Positions 18,516-28,531 of a stretch of DNA of 64,000 nt are shown here, piece by piece. The stretch is from Pseudomonas kielensis (GTDB lineage: Bacteria > Pseudomonadota > Gammaproteobacteria > Pseudomonadales > Pseudomonadaceae): contig NZ_JACMYG010000001.1 in assembly GCF_014236655.1 (NCBI RefSeq), positions 186,001 to 250,000 of the forward strand. The letters run 5' to 3'. Below the pieces are notes generated by a model. It did no database searches. It was not told where the DNA came from and saw only the letters and a list, made by a program, of their open reading frames with translations. The stretch's first letter is position 1, and every line of letters begins with the position of its first letter. The translations under genes and the position numbers were made by a program.

Positions 18516-19384
18516 ACCAGCTCCTCTTCATCGGCACCCAGGTAGGCGGCGATCACTTTCGGGTCGTTGCGAATAGCTTCGGGTCCGCCCTCGGCGATCA
18601 CGTTGCCGTGGTCCAGCACCACGATGTGGTCGGAAATGCTCATTACCATGCCCATGTCGTGTTCAATCAGCACCACGGTCAGATCGTGCTCGTCGCGCAG
18701 CAGCCGGATCATCGCGCTCAGTGCTTCGGTTTCCTGAGGGTTGAGGCCGGCGGCCGGCTCGTCCAGGCAGATGATCTGCGGCCGTGTGCACATGGCCCGG
18801 GCGATTTCCAGGCGGCGCTGCTGACCGTAGGACAGTTCACCGGCCAGGCGGTTGGCGCAGTCCACCAGGTCGACCACCTCCAGCCAGTAGAACGCGCAGT
18901 CCAGCGCATCGCTTTCGGCCTTGCGGTAGCCCTTGGTATTGAGGATGCCGGCCAGCAGGCTGCGGTTGACCCACATGTGCTGGGCCACCAGCAGGTTCTC
19001 CAGCACCGACATTTCCTTGAACAGGCGAATGTTCTGGAACGTACGCGCCAGGCCGGCGCGGTTCACCAGGTGGGTGCCACCGAACATTTTGTAGTACAGC
19101 CGACTGGCGAAGCTTTTCGGCGAGACGAAATCGCGGGCCTTGAAGGACTCGCCCAGCAACTGGATGACGTTGGTGTGCTGGCCACGGGTGTTGAGTTCGA
19201 TCTTGCCGCCGGAGGCCTTGTAGAAACCCGTCAGGCAGTTGAACACGGTGGTCTTGCCGGCACCGTTAGGACCGATCAGGGCGAAGATCGAGTTGCGATG
19301 GACTTTGAGGCTGACGTCACTGAGGGCTTTGATACCGCCGAAGTGCATCATCAGCTTCTCGACACTGAGTACCACTTCGCTCAT
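18512..19384 (-). CDS. livG: branched-chain amino-acid-type ABC transporter ATPase LivG
   Basis: A 290-residue ABC ATPase with Walker A GPNGAGKTT, signature ELSYGQQRRLEIARAM and Walker B ICLDEPAAGLN followed by the LivG-type NPQETEAL. The C-terminus ends AAYLGADEEE, typical of LivG. An insertion between Walker A and the signature (about residues 60-100) is also usual for this subfamily. It overlaps livM and livF by 4 bp each, indicating coupled translation. Confidence 0.93.
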
Positions 19385-20664
19385 GGCGCTACTCCTTTAC
19401 GCGGGGTCACACCGGTACGGCTGATCCGAATCAGGCCGCGCGGTCGCCAGATCATCATCAACACCATCAGGATGCCGAACAGCAGCACCCGGTACTCGGC
19501 GAAGCCGCGCAGCAGTTCCGGGGCCACGGTCAGGACGAACGCAGCGATCACCACGCCGATGGTCGAGCCCATGCCGCCGAGCACCACGATCGCCAGGATC
19601 AGTGCCGACTCGAAGAAGGTGAACGAGGTCGGGTTGACGAAGCCCTGGTAGGTGGCAAAGAACACCCCGGCCAGGCCTGCAGTCGAGGCGCCGATGGTGA
19701 ATGCCGAGAGTTTCACCAGCACGTGGTTCAAGCCCATGGAGCGGCAGGCGATTTCGTCTTCGCGCAAGGCTTCCCAGGCGCGGCCGACCGGCATGCGGGT
19801 CAGGCGGTGCTTGATGTACAGCACGGCCAGCACCACCAGGAACAGCACGGCGTAGATAAAGTAATACTTCACGTCCGGGTTGTAGGCGATCCCGAAGAAC
19901 TCATGGAACGGCACCCCACCCTCTTTGGCGCGCTTGCCGAACTCCAGGCCGAAGAAGGTTGGCAGCGGTGCGGCCATGCCGTTCGGACCGCCTGTCAGAG
20001 ACAGCCAGTTGTTGAGGATCAGGCGGATGATTTCACCAAAGCCCAGGGTCACGATGGCCAGGTAGTCACCGTGCAGGCGCAACACCGGGAAACCGAGGAT
20101 GCAGCCGGCCAGCGCGGCCGTGATCGCCGCCAGTGGCAACACCGTCCAGAAACCCAGCCCCAGGTATTGATAACCCAGCGCCAGGCCATAGGCACCGATG
20201 GCGTAGAACGCCACGTAGCCCAGGTCGAGCAGCCCCGCCAGGCCCACCACGATGTTCAGGCCCAGGCCCAGCAGCACGTAGATCAGGCCCAGGATCACCA
20301 CGCCCAGCAAGTAGGAGTTGGAGAAGAACGGGAAGACCACGGCGATGACGATCAACAGCGGGATGATCCAGCGCAGCCGCGACTTGTAGTCCGGCGCCAG
20401 CACGTGCACGCCGGAGCCGGTGGACTCGAAGCCTTCGAGGATCCGTCGGCCCTTGGGCGACTGCAGGAACAGGCTCAGGGCGAAGCGTCCGGCCATGACC
20501 ACGGCAATGATCCAGGCAACGCGCTTGGGCTCCAGGTTGAAGCTGTAGCCATCGAGCACGACCCCGACAATCGGGCCAAAGACGATCAGGGCAATCAGGC
20601 CGGCAAGAATCGCGTCGACCACACTTTCTTTGACATCAATGGATTTTTTAGTGGTTGAAGACAT
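19381..20664 (-). CDS. livM: branched-chain amino-acid-type ABC transporter permease LivM
   Basis: A 427-residue membrane protein with about ten or more segments. The LivM domain is in the C-terminal three quarters (YVLLGLGLNIVVGLAGLLDLGYVAFYAIGAYG, abbreviated, then the coupling region AWEALREDEIACRSMGLN). About 100 residues precede it, containing two extra membrane segments, as found in the longer LivM proteins of pseudomonads and E. coli. It forms the heterodimeric channel with LivH. It starts 3 bp after the livH stop and overlaps livG. Confidence 0.92.
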   Translation of the reverse strand: MSSTTKKSIDVKESVVDAILAGLIALIVFGPIVGVVLDGYSFNLEPKRVAWIIAVVMAGRFALSLFLQSPKGRRILEGFESTGSGVHVLAPDYKSRLRWIIPLLIVIAVVFPFFSNSYLLGVVILGLIYVLLGLGLNIVVGLAGLLDLGYVAFYAIGAYGLALGYQYLGLGFWTVLPLAAITAALAGCILGFPVLRLHGDYLAIVTLGFGEIIRLILNNWLSLTGGPNGMAAPLPTFFGLEFGKRAKEGGVPFHEFFGIAYNPDVKYYFIYAVLFLVVLAVLYIKHRLTRMPVGRAWEALREDEIACRSMGLNHVLVKLSAFTIGASTAGLAGVFFATYQGFVNPTSFTFFESALILAIVVLGGMGSTIGVVIAAFVLTVAPELLRGFAEYRVLLFGILMVLMMIWRPRGLIRISRTGVTPRKGVAP

Positions 20665-20667
20665 CGC

Positions 20668-21582
20668 TTACACCTTCGACACAAGAGGACGGCCGAGCAG
20701 GCCTTGGGGCCGAAAGACCAGAACAAGCACCAGCAGCGAGAAGCTGAAGACGTCTTTGTAGTCCGAGTTGACCAAACCCGAGAACAGCGACTCGGAGATC
20801 CCGAGGATGATCCCGCCGAGCATTGCCCCTGGCAGTGAGCCGATGCCGCCCAGAACCGCTGCGGTGAAGGCCTTGATGCCGATGATGAAGCCGGCATAGA
20901 AGTCGAAGGTGCCGTAGTTCATGGTGATCAGCACGCCGGCCAGGGCCGCCATTGCCGCACCGATGATGAACACGTAGGAAATCACCCGGTCGGTATTGAT
21001 CCCCAGGATCGAAGCCATCTTGCGGTCTTGCTGGGTGGCACGGCACATGCGGCCGAGCTTGGTGTACTTGATGATGTAGGTCAGCAAAGCCATGCCGACG
21101 AATGCGGCAATCAGGATAAACACCTTGGTGTAGGTCAACTGCACGAAGCCGGTGCCGACTTCGATGCGCCAGGCTCCCGTCAGCAGGGTTGGAACACCTT
21201 GTTGCTTGGCGCCCTGGGCGATCTGGGCATAGTTCTGCAAGATCAGCGAAATCCCGATGGCGCTGATCAGCGGTGCCAGACGGGTCGAGTTGCGCAGGGG
21301 TTTGTAGGCGACGCGCTCGATGACCCAGCCATACACCGCCGTGACCACGATGGTGAAGATCAAGGTGCCGAGCATCAGTAGCGGGAAGGATTCAATACCG
21401 AAGTATGCCAGCAGTGCCAGACTGATTGCCGCGAGGTAAGCGGAAATCATGTAAACCTCGCCGTGGGCGAAGTTGATCATGCCAATGATGCCATAGACCA
21501 TTGTGTAGCCGATGGCGATCAGGCCATAGACCGACCCGAGGGTCAGGCCGTTGACCAGTTGCTGCAGGAAAATACCATCCAT
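20668..21582 (-). CDS. livH: branched-chain amino-acid-type ABC transporter permease LivH
   Basis: A 304-residue permease with about eight membrane segments. It opens MDGIFLQQLVNGLTLGSVYGLIAIGYTMVYG (given in part), the LivH hallmark, and has the coupling helix RMCRATQQDRKMASILGIN. It pairs with LivM. It is separated from the substrate-binding-protein gene by 179 bp, which contains a REP-like hairpin that may lower expression of the distal genes relative to the binding protein. Confidence 0.92.
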   Translation of the reverse strand: MDGIFLQQLVNGLTLGSVYGLIAIGYTMVYGIIGMINFAHGEVYMISAYLAAISLALLAYFGIESFPLLMLGTLIFTIVVTAVYGWVIERVAYKPLRNSTRLAPLISAIGISLILQNYAQIAQGAKQQGVPTLLTGAWRIEVGTGFVQLTYTKVFILIAAFVGMALLTYIIKYTKLGRMCRATQQDRKMASILGINTDRVISYVFIIGAAMAALAGVLITMNYGTFDFYAGFIIGIKAFTAAVLGGIGSLPGAMLGGIILGISESLFSGLVNSDYKDVFSFSLLVLVLVFRPQGLLGRPLVSKV

Positions 21583-21695
21583 AACGCAATCTCACGCAGT
21601 GAGAACCTGCACCCCTGAGGGGGTGCGGCTCTTCTAAGGAAAATACAGATTTACGTCGGAGCAATGTCAGCCACGATCAGACTGATTGACACCAT

Positions 21696-21730
21696 CCCCT
21701 GTGGGAGCTGGCAAGCCCGCGCCCACGGGG
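21696..21730. repeat. REP-like inverted repeat
   Basis: CCCCTGTGGG and CCCACGGGG bracket a core AGCTGGCAAGCCCGC. It sits between the binding-protein gene and livH, where REP hairpins often stabilise upstream mRNA. Confidence 0.55.
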
Positions 21731-21761
21731 ATTGATGGCGCTCAGCCGATCGCGTCAGCCC

Positions 21762-22895
21762 TTACTTCTGTTTTTCCAACTGGTGGTATTTACCGTCCTT
21801 GTCCCACTGGTAGACCACGTAGTCGGAGACTTTCAGGTCGCCCTTGGCGTCCCAGGTCTTCTCGCCCATGACGGTCTTGACCGGGTTGGCTTTCAGCCAT
21901 TTGGCCGCTTCTTCACCCTTGTTCGACTTGGCGCCGTTGAAGCCTGCCGCCAGGGCCTGGACCGAAGCGTAAGCGTACAGGGTGTAGCCTTCAGGCTCGG
22001 TGCCGGCCTTGCGGAAGGCATCCACCACGGCCTTGCTCTCTGGCAGCAGGCGCGGGTCGGCGCCGAAGGTCATCAGCACGCCATCGACGAATTGCGGGCC
22101 GCCAGCGGTGGTCACCAGTTCGTCGGTCACGATGCCGTCATCGGACATGAACTTGACGTCTTTGAGGCCTTGCTCACGCAATTGACGGACCAGAGGACCG
22201 GCTTCCGGGTGCAGGCCGCCGAAGTAGACGACGTCAGCACCGGCGCCGCGGATTTTGGTGACGATGGTGCTGAAGTCTTTCTCGCCGCGGGTCAGGCCTT
22301 CATACAGCACCGGCGTTACGCCGCGCTTCACCAGTTGGGCCTTGGTGGCATCCGCCAGGCCTTGGCCGTAGGTGTCCTTGTCGTGCAGCACGACGACTTT
22401 TTTGCCCTTGAGCACATCGACGATGTAGTCGCCGGCCACGATGCCCTGCTGGTCGTCACGCCCGCACATACGGAACATGGCGCTCAGTCCGCGCTCGGTG
22501 ACCTGTGGGTTGGTGGAACCCGGGGTGATCGCGATGATCCCGGCTTCGTCGTAGATCTCCGAGGCTGGAATGGTCGAGGAGGAGCAGAAGTGACCGACTA
22601 CGCCGGCAACCTTCTGGTTAGTGAGGTCCTTGGCGACCGTCACCGCCTGTTTTGGCTCGCAGGCGTCATCGCCCTTGACCAGCACGATCTTCTCGCCATT
22701 CACGCCGCCTGCGGCGTTCACGGCGTCGGCTGCTGCCTGTGCACCCTTCATGTACTGCTCGCCAAATGCCGCGTTGGCGCCCGTCATTGGACCCGCTACA
22801 CCGATCTTGATGTCGGCCTGAGCAAACGCAGAAACGCCCAACGCAGCAGCCACTGCGAGGGCCAGAAAGCCTTTCTTGTAAAACGTCTGGGACAT
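21762..22895 (-). CDS. livK: LivK-type periplasmic substrate-binding protein
   Basis: A 377-residue type-I periplasmic binding protein. Residues 1-24 form a signal peptide (MSQTFYKKGFLALAVAAALG, cleaved after AFA). The mature part begins DIKIGVAGPMTGANAAFGEQYMKGAQ, the typical Leu/Ile/Val-binding fold opening, with the ligand-contact loop GHFCSSSTIPASEIY. I start at the ATG at 22895 (GGAG upstream); an in-frame start at 22928 would put 11 polar residues before the signal peptide. It is the first gene of the transporter operon. The substrate is likely an amino acid; the neighbouring lysine/pipecolate genes hint at, but do not prove, a related ligand. Confidence 0.9.
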   Translation of the reverse strand: MSQTFYKKGFLALAVAAALGVSAFAQADIKIGVAGPMTGANAAFGEQYMKGAQAAADAVNAAGGVNGEKIVLVKGDDACEPKQAVTVAKDLTNQKVAGVVGHFCSSSTIPASEIYDEAGIIAITPGSTNPQVTERGLSAMFRMCGRDDQQGIVAGDYIVDVLKGKKVVVLHDKDTYGQGLADATKAQLVKRGVTPVLYEGLTRGEKDFSTIVTKIRGAGADVVYFGGLHPEAGPLVRQLREQGLKDVKFMSDDGIVTDELVTTAGGPQFVDGVLMTFGADPRLLPESKAVVDAFRKAGTEPEGYTLYAYASVQALAAGFNGAKSNKGEEAAKWLKANPVKTVMGEKTWDAKGDLKVSDYVVYQWDKDGKYHQLEKQK

Positions 22896-23258
22896 GAGGT
22901 GGTGCTCCAAGGTTTTTTTAGTTGGCACTGCGACTTCACTGAATGCTCAGAGCAAGGGCCGTGCCATTGGTTTTTTATTCTTGAGCAAGTCGTTGCCTTA
23001 TTGTTTTTTAAACAGTTTTGGGCCCATTTTCATTGGGCGTGCAACCGTCTAAACCGCGAAAGGTGAAACCGTTATTTTTTAAGGGTGAAACCTTCGCGTG
23101 CCACTATTGCAACCGTCAGCAGAAACGACGTGCAACCAGCCTGTAACAGCCCGCGTCACCGAACTGCACACTACTGGTGCGAGACTGCTACAACCCGCAC
23201 CACTACAGGCTAGTCGTTACCGCCAAAAGCGCCGCGTCCAAGCGTTAAATTCCCTTGC
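22896..23258. other. 363-bp intergenic region upstream of the transporter operon
   Basis: No gene is supported. It holds the leftward promoter of the binding-protein gene. GGTGAAACC occurs at 23062-23070 and 23084-23092, 22 bp apart, suggestive of a regulator site. TGCAAC occurs at 23040, 23108 and 23131. I could not assign -35/-10 boxes with confidence. Confidence 0.45.
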
Positions 23259-24542
23259 TTAAATCACAATCCGCAGGCACTGGCCCGCGTGATAGAGGGA
23301 GAACCCGGTTTCGTACAGGCAACTGCGCAACCCCACCCCCAGCAGTGGCTGCATGGGGGCGAAAGGAATCGGCAAGGCTTGAGGATCGCCGTGGCACAGG
23401 TAGTCGGCGAAGGCTTTGCCGACAACGGTCCCGGTGGTCACCCCTCGTCCGTTGTAGCCGGTGACCGCGACCAGGCCGGGCGCCGGTTCGAACAGGCGCA
23501 TCAGGTGATCAGGGGTAAAGGCGATGCAGCCGGTCCAGGTGCATTCCCAGTCCACCGGCTTGAGATAGGGGAAATAGTGTTGCTGCACCCGGTCGGCCCA
23601 GGCCTTGAGGAACCAGGCGGGTTTGCGGTTGCCATTGCCCAGGCTGCCAAGCAACAGGCGACCGTCCTGGTCACGGCGAATGCTGCTCAGCACCTGGCGC
23701 GTGTCCCAGGAACCCTGGCCGCCCGGCAGGATCTGCTGCGCGGCTTCTTCGGTCAGTGGCGCCGAGGCGACCTGGTAGTAGTAACCCGGGAAAAAGTTGC
23801 GTCGCAGCTCGGTCCAGTCGCCCTCGGTGTAAGCGTTGGAAGCGATCACTACCTGCTCGGCAAGCACTGCACCCTCGGCGGTGTGCACCGCCCAGAGCTG
23901 GCCCTGGCGTTCCAGCCGGGTCACCGCGCTATGGTCGAACAACCGGCCACCCAGGTCGGCGGCCGCCTTGGCCAGACCACTGGTGTAGGCCATGGGATTG
24001 AGCGTGCCGGCGCGGCGATCGAGCAACGCGGCGGCGATTTTCTTGGTTCCGGTGGCTTGCTCGCACGCCGCTCCGGTCAATAATTCGACCGGGGCACCGC
24101 GGCGTTTCCATTGCGCTTCGCGGCTGCGCAGATCGGTTTCGCCAGTGCGGTTGTGGGCCATGTGCAGCGTGCCCTCGCGGCGCAGCTGGCAATCGATGCG
24201 GTACTTGTCGATCAGGCTGAACACCAGGGCGGGAGCCGCGCCGAGCATACGATTGAGCTGGCTGCCGACGACTTCGCCAAAACCCTCTTCAATCTCGTCC
24301 GGGGGAATCCACATGCCGGCGTTCACCAGCCCGACGTTGCGCCCCGAACCGCCCTGGCCACAGCGCTGAGCCTCAAGCACACAGACGCTCTTGCCCTGTT
24401 CCAGCAAATGCACGGCCGCCGACAAGCCGGTGAAGCCGGCGCCGATCACGCAGACATCGGCCCTCACCTCGCCCTTGAGCGCCGCCCGGTCAGGCCGTTG
24501 CGGCGTCAGTTTTTCCCATAAGCATTCTTCGCGTAACGGCAT
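23259..24542 (-). CDS. amaA: L-pipecolate oxidase AmaA (FAD-dependent amine oxidoreductase)
   Basis: A 427-residue DAO-family flavoprotein. The dinucleotide motif is VCVIGAGFTGLSAAVHLLE (about 30-48), followed by GGSGRNVGLVNAGMW, the flavin-contact region of the sarcosine/pipecolate oxidase group. The C-terminal TGYNGRGVTTGT is the second FAD-binding motif. In P. putida amaA, amaB and the divergent LysR gene amaR form the L-pipecolate branch of D-lysine catabolism, and the same three genes occur here in the same order. It oxidises L-pipecolate to piperideine-6-carboxylate. ATG at 24542 (MPLREECLWEKL) is chosen over an upstream in-frame start at 24608 that would run through a REP hairpin. Confidence 0.88.
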   Translation of the reverse strand: MPLREECLWEKLTPQRPDRAALKGEVRADVCVIGAGFTGLSAAVHLLEQGKSVCVLEAQRCGQGGSGRNVGLVNAGMWIPPDEIEEGFGEVVGSQLNRMLGAAPALVFSLIDKYRIDCQLRREGTLHMAHNRTGETDLRSREAQWKRRGAPVELLTGAACEQATGTKKIAAALLDRRAGTLNPMAYTSGLAKAAADLGGRLFDHSAVTRLERQGQLWAVHTAEGAVLAEQVVIASNAYTEGDWTELRRNFFPGYYYQVASAPLTEEAAQQILPGGQGSWDTRQVLSSIRRDQDGRLLLGSLGNGNRKPAWFLKAWADRVQQHYFPYLKPVDWECTWTGCIAFTPDHLMRLFEPAPGLVAVTGYNGRGVTTGTVVGKAFADYLCHGDPQALPIPFAPMQPLLGVGLRSCLYETGFSLYHAGQCLRIVI

Positions 24543-24582
24543 TGCAAGACCCCGATCAAAAACCGAACCCACACAATTCAAT

Positions 24583-24608
24583 GTGGGAGCGAGCAAGCTC
24601 GCGCCCAC
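24583..24608. repeat. REP-like hairpin between amaB and amaA
   Basis: GTGGGAGCGAGC and GCTCGCGCCCAC form a nearly perfect stem with an AA loop. Confidence 0.6.
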
Positions 24609-24633
24609 TGGGGACTACCGCTCGACTGAAGCT

Positions 24634-26124
24634 TCAATCAAACGTGATGCCCTGGGCCAACGGCAGTTCCAGCGAGTAGTTGACGGTGTTGGTCTGGCGC
24701 CGCATGTAACCGCGCCACGCATCGGAGCCCGACTCGCGACCGCCACCGGTTTCTTTCTCGCCGCCAAACGCGCCGCCGATTTCCGCACCGCTGGGGCCGA
24801 TGTTGACGTTGGCGATCCCGCAGTCGCTGCCCACCGCCGACATGAACTGCTCGGCTTCACGCACGTCAGTGGTGAAGATGCACGAGGACAGGCCTTGCGG
24901 TACAGCGTTGTTCAGGCGCAGCGCTTCGGCGAAGTCGTTGTAGCCCACCACGTACAGGATCGGCGCGAAGGTTTCGCTGCACACCACGTCGCTTTGCTCG
25001 GGCATTTCGACGATGGCCGGCGAGACGTAGTAGGCGTTGGGGAACTGCGATTCGAGCTGGCGCTTGCCGCCGAACACCCGGCCGCCTTCACTCAAGGCCT
25101 GCTCCAGGGCGTCCTGCATGTTATCGAAACTGTGCTTGTCGATCAGAGGACCGACCAGGTTGCCTTCCAGCGGATGGCCAATGCGCACCTTGGAATAGGC
25201 AGCCTTGAGACGGGTGACGATTTCTTCCTTGACCGATTCGTGGGCAATCAGTCGGCGCAAGGTGGTGCAGCGCTGGCCAGCAGTGCCGACGGCGCTGAAC
25301 AGAATGGCGCGGACCGCCATGTCCAGGTCGGCGCTTGGGCCGAGGATCATTGCGTTGTTGCCACCGAGTTCGAGAATGCTGCGGGCGAAACGGGCAGCGA
25401 TCTTCGGCGCCACTTCGCGACCCATGCGGGTACTGCCGGTGGCGCTGATCAGGGCCACGCGCGGGTCGTCCACCAGCGCTTCACCGGCATCGCGGCCACC
25501 GATGATCACTTGGCTGAGGTAGGGCGGTGCATCGCTGAAATTCTTCAGCACCCGTTCGAACAGCGCCTGGCAGGCCAGTGCGGTGAGCGGGGTTTTCTCC
25601 GACGGTTTCCAGATCACCGGGTTACCGCACACCAGCGCCAGCGTAGTGTTCCAGGCCCAGACCGCGACCGGGAAGTTGAATGCACTGATTACCCCGACCA
25701 CGCCCAGCGGATGCCAGGTTTCACGCATGTGGTGGCCCGGGCGCTCGGAGGCGATGGTCAAGCCGTAGAGTTGACGGGACAGACCGACGGCGAAGTCGCA
25801 GATGTCGATCATTTCCTGCACTTCACCCAAGCCTTCCTGAGTGATCTTGCCGGCTTCCCAGGACACCAGCTCGCCCAGGTCGGCCTTGTATTCACGCAGC
25901 ACTTCGCCGAACTGGCGCACCAGCTCACCACGGCGCGGTGCTGGCACCTTGCGCCACAGCTCGAACGCATGCTCGGCACGACTGACCTGCTGCTCGACTT
26001 CGGCGGCACCTTCCCAGTTGACCGAGGCAATCTGGCTGCCGTCGACAGGTGAATGCACCGGCTGTTTGCCGTTCTGGTACAGGGCCGGGTTTACCCCCAA
26101 ACGATCAAGCAATGCGGCAACCAT
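24634..26124 (-). CDS. amaB: L-aminoadipate-semialdehyde dehydrogenase AmaB
   Basis: A 496-residue aldehyde dehydrogenase of the antiquitin (ALDH7) type. The active-site Glu motif is LELGGNNA, and the catalytic Cys is in AVGTAGQRCTTLRR. The family-specific IANVNIGPSGAEIGGAFGGEKETGGGRESGSDAW (abbreviated here) binds the aminoadipate carboxylate. It oxidises piperideine-6-carboxylate/aminoadipate semialdehyde to L-2-aminoadipate, the step after AmaA. It is the first gene of the leftward amaB-amaA unit, divergent from amaR across a 164-bp control region. Confidence 0.92.
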   Translation of the reverse strand: MVAALLDRLGVNPALYQNGKQPVHSPVDGSQIASVNWEGAAEVEQQVSRAEHAFELWRKVPAPRRGELVRQFGEVLREYKADLGELVSWEAGKITQEGLGEVQEMIDICDFAVGLSRQLYGLTIASERPGHHMRETWHPLGVVGVISAFNFPVAVWAWNTTLALVCGNPVIWKPSEKTPLTALACQALFERVLKNFSDAPPYLSQVIIGGRDAGEALVDDPRVALISATGSTRMGREVAPKIAARFARSILELGGNNAMILGPSADLDMAVRAILFSAVGTAGQRCTTLRRLIAHESVKEEIVTRLKAAYSKVRIGHPLEGNLVGPLIDKHSFDNMQDALEQALSEGGRVFGGKRQLESQFPNAYYVSPAIVEMPEQSDVVCSETFAPILYVVGYNDFAEALRLNNAVPQGLSSCIFTTDVREAEQFMSAVGSDCGIANVNIGPSGAEIGGAFGGEKETGGGRESGSDAWRGYMRRQTNTVNYSLELPLAQGITFD

Positions 26125-26253
26125 GGGTCACTCCTCAAGCAAAAAACGGAAAGTTCGCAGCCGCAGCAAGACGGCTGATCAGGCCTGTAGTTGTAGCGCT
26201 ACACAGACGAGCCAACAAACGACGATTAGGCGAGATATCATTCCGTTTATTCA

Positions 26254-26267
26254 TGCAACGCGTTGCA
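26254..26267. promoter_or_regulatory. palindromic operator in the amaB-amaR control region
   Basis: TGCAACGCGTTGCA is a perfect 14-bp palindrome lying 22 bp before the amaR start and about 130 bp before amaB. LysR-type regulators commonly bind such dyads close to their own promoter, so it is a good candidate AmaR site. Confidence 0.55.
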
Positions 26268-26288
26268 ACAAGAACAAAGGGCCCACCC

Positions 26289-27194
26289 ATGCTGAATAAA
26301 CGCCACTTGCCATCGATCACTGCCCTGCAGTGCTTTGAAGCGGTCACCCGCCACCTGAGCTTCACCCGCGCGGCCGAAGAGTTGAACCTGACTCAGAGCG
26401 CAGTGAGCAAACAGGTGGCGCAACTGGAAGAACTGCTGCAGCACCTGCTGTTTCGTCGGGTTCGGCGGCGCCTGCAAATGACTCCGGCTGGGGATCTATA
26501 CCTGGTTGAAGTCCGAAAAATCCTCACCCAGGTCGAGATGTCGACCCATTACTTGCGCTCCTACGGTGGCGAGACGGAAGTCCTGCGGGTGTCCACCCCG
26601 CCGACTTTTGGTGCCCGTTGGTTGGTGCCACGCCTCAAGGGCTGGCGCCTGCGCCATCCGCAGATTCACCTGGACCTGTGCAGCGAGCAGGAAGCCGACG
26701 ACCTGCTGCAGGGCCGCGCCGACCTGGCGTTCTACTTCGGCCAGGGCTCCCGGCCGGGCACCGAGTGCCTGAAACTGTTCGGCGAAGAGCTGGTCCCCGT
26801 GTGTGCGCCCGGCAGCCTGCCAGACCATCCCTTCACCGACCCGACCCAGCTCACCGACCTGGTACTGCTGCAAAATGCCTCGCGGCCCCAGGCCTGGCAC
26901 GACTGGTTCGACAGCCAGGGTTACCAGACCGAACACAGCTACCACGGGCCGCGCTTCGAGACGTTCTACATGTGCATCCGCGCCGCGCAAGTCGGCTGTG
27001 GCGTGGCCCTGTTGCCGCGTTTTCTGGTGGAGGAAGAACTGGCCGACGGCAAGCTGGTCATTCCCTGGCAGCATGCAATGCCCAGCAGCGACGCCTATTA
27101 CCTGGCCTACCCGGAACACGCGGCGGAAGTGCCCAAGGTCCGGGATTTTGTGAAGTGGATGCTGGAGCAGATCGATACACCGGCGGCCAGCTGA
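26289..27194 (+). CDS. amaR: LysR-family regulator AmaR
   Basis: A 301-residue LysR regulator of the GcvA-like branch. The N-terminal winged helix-turn-helix reads [36 protein letters not shown] (about residues 12-47, quoted for its key residues [15 protein letters not shown]). An effector-binding domain follows. ATG at 26289 ([14 protein letters not shown]) has AAAGGG upstream; longer in-frame readings run back into the divergent promoter region. In P. putida the matching gene controls amaBA. The inducer is expected to be a lysine-pathway intermediate. Confidence 0.88.
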   Translation: MLNKRHLPSITALQCFEAVTRHLSFTRAAEELNLTQSAVSKQVAQLEELLQHLLFRRVRRRLQMTPAGDLYLVEVRKILTQVEMSTHYLRSYGGETEVLRVSTPPTFGARWLVPRLKGWRLRHPQIHLDLCSEQEADDLLQGRADLAFYFGQGSRPGTECLKLFGEELVPVCAPGSLPDHPFTDPTQLTDLVLLQNASRPQAWHDWFDSQGYQTEHSYHGPRFETFYMCIRAAQVGCGVALLPRFLVEEELADGKLVIPWQHAMPSSDAYYLAYPEHAAEVPKVRDFVKWMLEQIDTPAAS

Positions 27195-27300
27195 GTGCGT
27201 CGGCCAAAAAATCACTGGCAATCACCACTGCCGATATGCGCCACTACGCCCCTTCAATGAAACAGCGTCAAAGGCTGCGGCCAGCCTGGAGATCCCCGTT

Positions 27301-28527
27301 ATGAGCGAGAGTGTGTTTGCCGATCGCATCGTGCAGAACCTGCTCGACACCGACTTCTACAAGCTGACCATGATGCAGGCGGTGCTGCACAACTACCCCA
27401 ACGTTGAAGTCGAATGGGAGTTTCGCTGCCGCAACAGCGAAGACCTGCGCCCCTACCTGGCGGAAATTCGTGTGCAGATCGAGCGCCTGGCCGAACTAAG
27501 CCTGAGCGCCGACCAGTTGGGTTTCCTGGAGCGCATCAGTTTCATGAAGCCGGACTTCCTGCGGTTTCTCGGACTGTTCCGGTTCAATCTGCGCTACATC
27601 CACACCGGCATCGAACAGGGCGAGTTGTTCATTCGCCTGCGCGGGCCATGGCTGCATGTGATTCTGTTCGAGGTGCCGTTGCTGGCGATTGTCAGCGAGG
27701 TGCGCAACCGCTATCGCTACAGCGAAGTGGTGCTGGAACAAGCCCGCGAGCAGCTGTATCGCAAGTTCGACTGGTTGAGTGCCAACGCCAGCAGCGAGGA
27801 GTTGTCCGAGTTGCAGGTCGCGGATTTCGGCACCCGCCGCCGGTTTTCCTACCGGGTCCAGGAAGAAGTGGTCAACGTGCTCAAGCACGACTTCCCGGGG
27901 CGTTTCGTCGGCACCAGCAACGTGCACCTGTCACGGGAAATCGACATGAAACCGCTGGGCACCATGGCCCACGAGTGGATCATGGCCCACCAGCAACTCG
28001 GCCCGAGGCTGATCGACAGCCAGATCGCCGCCCTCGATTGCTGGGTCCGTGAATACCGTGGCCTGCTCGGCATTGCCCTGACCGACTGCATCACCACCGA
28101 TGCATTCCTCAACGATTTCGACCTGTACTTCGCCAAGCTGTTCGACGGCCTGCGCCACGACTCCGGAGATCCGATTCTCTGGGCGGAAAAAGCCATCGCT
28201 CATTATCACAAGCTCGGTATCGAGCCGATGAGCAAGACCCTGGTGTTCTCCGACAGCCTGACGCTGCCCCGCTCACTGGAGATCTTCCGGGCGCTGCGCG
28301 GGCGGATCAATCTCAGCTTTGGCATCGGCACCAACCTGACCTGTGACATTCCCGGTGTCGAACCCATGAGCATCGTGCTTAAAATGACCGCCTGCAACGG
28401 CCAGCCAGTCGCCAAGATTTCCGACGAGCCTGGCAAGACCCACTGCAAGGATCCGAATTTCGTCGCCTATTTGCGACATGTGTTTCAAGTACCTGCCGCC
28501 CTATCTGGCAATTCAAGCAAGGAGTGA
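27301..28527 (+). CDS. pncB: nicotinate phosphoribosyltransferase
   Basis: A 408-residue PncB. It begins with the family stretch [33 protein letters not shown] (in part), and carries [23 protein letters not shown], the region around the auto-phosphorylated His and PRPP site, and [10 protein letters not shown] near the C-terminus. It converts nicotinate and PRPP, with ATP use, to nicotinate mononucleotide in NAD salvage. The start ATG follows TGGAG. It is 4 bp from nadE, making a two-gene NAD operon as in P. aeruginosa (PA4919-PA4920). Confidence 0.95.
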   Translation: MSESVFADRIVQNLLDTDFYKLTMMQAVLHNYPNVEVEWEFRCRNSEDLRPYLAEIRVQIERLAELSLSADQLGFLERISFMKPDFLRFLGLFRFNLRYIHTGIEQGELFIRLRGPWLHVILFEVPLLAIVSEVRNRYRYSEVVLEQAREQLYRKFDWLSANASSEELSELQVADFGTRRRFSYRVQEEVVNVLKHDFPGRFVGTSNVHLSREIDMKPLGTMAHEWIMAHQQLGPRLIDSQIAALDCWVREYRGLLGIALTDCITTDAFLNDFDLYFAKLFDGLRHDSGDPILWAEKAIAHYHKLGIEPMSKTLVFSDSLTLPRSLEIFRALRGRINLSFGIGTNLTCDIPGVEPMSIVLKMTACNGQPVAKISDEPGKTHCKDPNFVAYLRHVFQVPAALSGNSSKE

Positions 28528-28531
28528 ATTC

